A stretch of DNA of 6,972 nt from Stenotrophomonas sp. UBA2302 (GTDB taxonomy: Bacteria; Pseudomonadota; Gammaproteobacteria; Xanthomonadales; Xanthomonadaceae). The translations under genes and the position numbers were made by a program. The stretch covers positions 1 through 6,972 of the forward strand of contig DDVW01000002.1 of NCBI GenBank assembly GCA_002345545.1. The letters are read 5' to 3'. Of this stretch, positions 1 to 6,972 are shown in pieces (position 1 is the stretch's first letter; each line of letters opens with the position of its first letter). Under the pieces are notes generated by a model. It searched no databases, was not told the DNA's origin, and saw only the letters and a program-made list of their open reading frames with translations.

Positions 1-10
1 GGGGTTTTTT
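1..10 (+). terminator. Possible T-tail of a plus-strand terminator cut by the window edge
   Basis: The window opens with four G and six T. On the plus strand this is what the end of a GC stem followed by a U-tract looks like in an intrinsic terminator. The other stem arm would lie outside the window, so the hairpin cannot be checked. If real, a plus-strand gene ends just left of the window and converges on the glt operon. Confidence 0.3.
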
Positions 11-135
11 ATTGGCAGCAAGAATGGTCTGAAATCCACGGTATGCGCTACGCGTGAGGCATTACCGCGATTGCGGTGGCAAGCATTATCACCAGCGCTG
101 CGGGAGAGCGGCTCGCGGACGAGTGTGTTGTCGAG
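11..135. other. Intergenic stretch with no recognised gene
   Basis: No recognisable gene lies here. The open frames that cross it on either strand either lack a convincing start and ribosome site or run on into the terminator stem at 146-166, so they look accidental. A short minus-strand stretch translates as a hydrophobic tail ending in a stop near 48, but nothing supports it as a gene. There is a weak 5-bp stem at 64-77 (ACCGC / GCGGT) without a T-tract. The stretch is probably a spacer between two converging transcription units. Confidence 0.5.
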
Positions 136-166
136 GACAAAGAAAAAGCCCGGCAGTGCCGGGCTT
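136..166 (-). terminator. Rho-independent terminator of the gltB-gltD-mgs operon
   Basis: Positions 146-154 and 158-166 form a perfect 9-bp stem (AAGCCCGGC / GCCGGGCTT) around a 3-base loop. Read on the minus strand the stem runs straight into TTTCTTTGTC, which extends the two T of the stem into a U-rich tract. The stem begins 24 bases past the stop codon of the methylglyoxal-synthase-like gene. On the plus strand the stem is followed by TGGAAAAATGG and has no T-tract, so the element works in one direction only. Confidence 0.88.
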
Positions 167-189
167 GGAAAAATGGCGGGTGAATGCAA

Positions 190-1059
190 TCAGCGCCGTC
201 GCAGTACGGCTGCCTGCGCCCAGCGGGCGGCAATCCCCGGCGCGGTGATGCACACCGCCTCGTCCGTCACCGTCGTCACCGCGCGCTCCAGCAGCTGGAT
301 GTCGGCTTCGTGCTGGCGCGCCACGTGCGGATCTTCGAAGAAAATCGCCCGCTGGCAACGGTGCTCCAGCACGCGATCAGCGATCTGTGCGTCACCGCCC
401 AGCGGGCCGCTCTGGAAGCGCTGGATCCATTCCTGCTCACGTGACCAGCCGCGGCTCCAGGCCAGCTCGTTCAGGCGTTGGCCGGTGGTGCCGGTGCCGA
501 TGCGCTGGGCGAACTGCGAGAGCACGTCGAAATGCGCGGCGGCGAACTCCAGCATCTGCGGCTTGCGCGCGTCGTGGGCGATCAGCGCCAGGGTCTGGTT
601 GCTGAAGTCATGCAGATCGTCCGCACCGGGATCGGGGGCGAAGCCGGCATGGATGCGCTCCATCTCGATCCAGTCGCGCGCGGTGGCGACGGTGGAGATG
701 AAGGGCTTGCCGTGGATCACGCACTGGCGCTTCAGCGCGATCGCCTCGGGGAACACCGAGGACGGATCGACCGGATCGATCAGGTAGATGGCGCCGTCCA
801 GGGTGCGTTCGGGCGTGCCCATGCCCACCACTTCGGCCACCAGCTTCATCAGCCCGCCTTCGCGACCATAGGGATAGCGCTTGAGGGCCGGATAGCTTTC
901 CAGTGGACCGGTGCTGGCGATGGCGTCGTAGGTGCGGCCGACCGCATGCAGCTCCACGCCCAGTTCGCGGATACCGTTTTGGCAGGCGCGCAGCCAGCGG
1001 AACAGGGCCGAATCGGGACCTTCATGATGCAGGCGGTTGGCCGCCAGACCGATACGCAT
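190..1059 (-). CDS. mgsA: Tandem-domain methylglyoxal synthase-like protein
   Basis: This 289-residue cytoplasmic protein has no signal peptide or membrane segment. Methylglyoxal synthase converts dihydroxyacetone phosphate to methylglyoxal and phosphate; the E. coli enzyme is about 150 residues, so this one is double length. Residues about 155-289 match the family core. They keep His162-Asp163 and Lys166 (E. coli HD at 19-20, K23), GTGTTG 188-193 (phosphate site), SGPLGGD 217-223 with Asp223 equivalent to catalytic Asp71, and Asp243, His250 and Asp253 in the spacing of Asp91, His98 and Asp101. Residues about 1-137 look like a second, degenerate copy: the HD pair reads NR (8-9), the GGD reads GGL (68-70) and the His98 equivalent is missing. 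That copy keeps an IDP motif (94-96) and a family-like tail, GKPFISTVATARDWI, whereas the C-terminal copy has lost that tail. ATG 1059 is preferred over an in-frame GTG at 1068, which lies only 2 bases after GGAG. The gene starts 45 bases after gltD and is probably cotranscribed with it. The family call is firm; enzyme activity is inferred. Confidence 0.85.
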   Translation of the reverse strand: MRIGLAANRLHHEGPDSALFRWLRACQNGIRELGVELHAVGRTYDAIASTGPLESYPALKRYPYGREGGLMKLVAEVVGMGTPERTLDGAIYLIDPVDPSSVFPEAIALKRQCVIHGKPFISTVATARDWIEMERIHAGFAPDPGADDLHDFSNQTLALIAHDARKPQMLEFAAAHFDVLSQFAQRIGTGTTGQRLNELAWSRGWSREQEWIQRFQSGPLGGDAQIADRVLEHRCQRAIFFEDPHVARQHEADIQLLERAVTTVTDEAVCITAPGIAARWAQAAVLRRR

Positions 1060-1067
1060 TGCGGGCA

Positions 1068-1074
1068 CTTCTCC
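1068..1074 (-). promoter_or_regulatory. Ribosome binding site of the mgs-like gene
   Basis: The minus strand reads GGAGAAG, ending 8 bases before the ATG at 1059. The alternative GTG at 1068 overlaps the last G of this motif, leaving only 2 bases between GGAG and the codon. This decides for the ATG, although GGAG alone is 11 bases from it, which is rather long. Confidence 0.55.
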
Positions 1075-1104
1075 GATTGGGGACTGGGCAGTGTAGGGCC
1101 TGTG

Positions 1105-6972
<5,868 letters not shown>

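Noticed and set aside
146..166. Terminator stem as a REP-like or dispersed palindromic repeat
   Set aside because: Only one copy is present in the window, and the following U-tract with its position after the last gene explain it fully as a terminator.
48..233. Small minus-strand frame with a hydrophobic end
   Set aside because: It overlaps the end of the mgs-like gene and reads through the terminator stem; no ribosome site or known family.
1060..1104. Separate promoter or terminator between gltD and the mgs-like gene
   Set aside because: The 45 bases show no convincing hairpin with a T-tract and no clear -35/-10 pair; they hold only the ribosome site.

Overview
The window is one transcription unit on the minus strand: gltB, then gltD, then a methylglyoxal-synthase-like gene, then an intrinsic terminator. 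GC content is high, and the GltB and GltD sequences are of the bacterial NADPH glutamate synthase type. Together with the character of the intergenic sequence this suggests a gammaproteobacterium of the Xanthomonadaceae, perhaps Stenotrophomonas or Xanthomonas. The family-level placement is an inference from recall, not from a search.

Layout, in the direction of transcription (high to low coordinates). gltB fills 6972-2644 and is cut at its 5' end by the window edge; the missing part holds the promoter, the start codon and the catalytic N-terminal Cys. A 93-base spacer (2643-2551) follows and holds two perfect hairpins. gltD runs 2550-1105, and its best start is the ATG at 2550, not the earlier in-frame ATGs. 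After 45 bases comes a 289-residue protein (1059-190) made of two tandem methylglyoxal-synthase-like domains. The N-terminal domain is degenerate. The C-terminal domain keeps the known catalytic residues but has a diverged tail. A strong rho-independent terminator (166-136) closes the operon. The first 135 bases hold no gene that I recognise; a T-run at the extreme left edge may be the tail of a terminator for a plus-strand gene outside the window.

How the genes work together. GltB and GltD form glutamate synthase (GOGAT). GltD takes electrons from NADPH and passes them through its FAD and the Fe-S clusters to the FMN of GltB. GltB hydrolyses glutamine and adds the released ammonia to 2-oxoglutarate, giving two glutamates. 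The third gene belongs to the family that converts dihydroxyacetone phosphate to methylglyoxal and phosphate. Its close coupling to gltBD suggests shared expression of nitrogen assimilation with a triose-phosphate-related function, but its activity cannot be settled from sequence.

The most unusual things here are the double-domain architecture of the third gene and the paired hairpins between gltB and gltD. The rest is ordinary core metabolism; I see no mobile element, CRISPR array, RNA gene or defence system.
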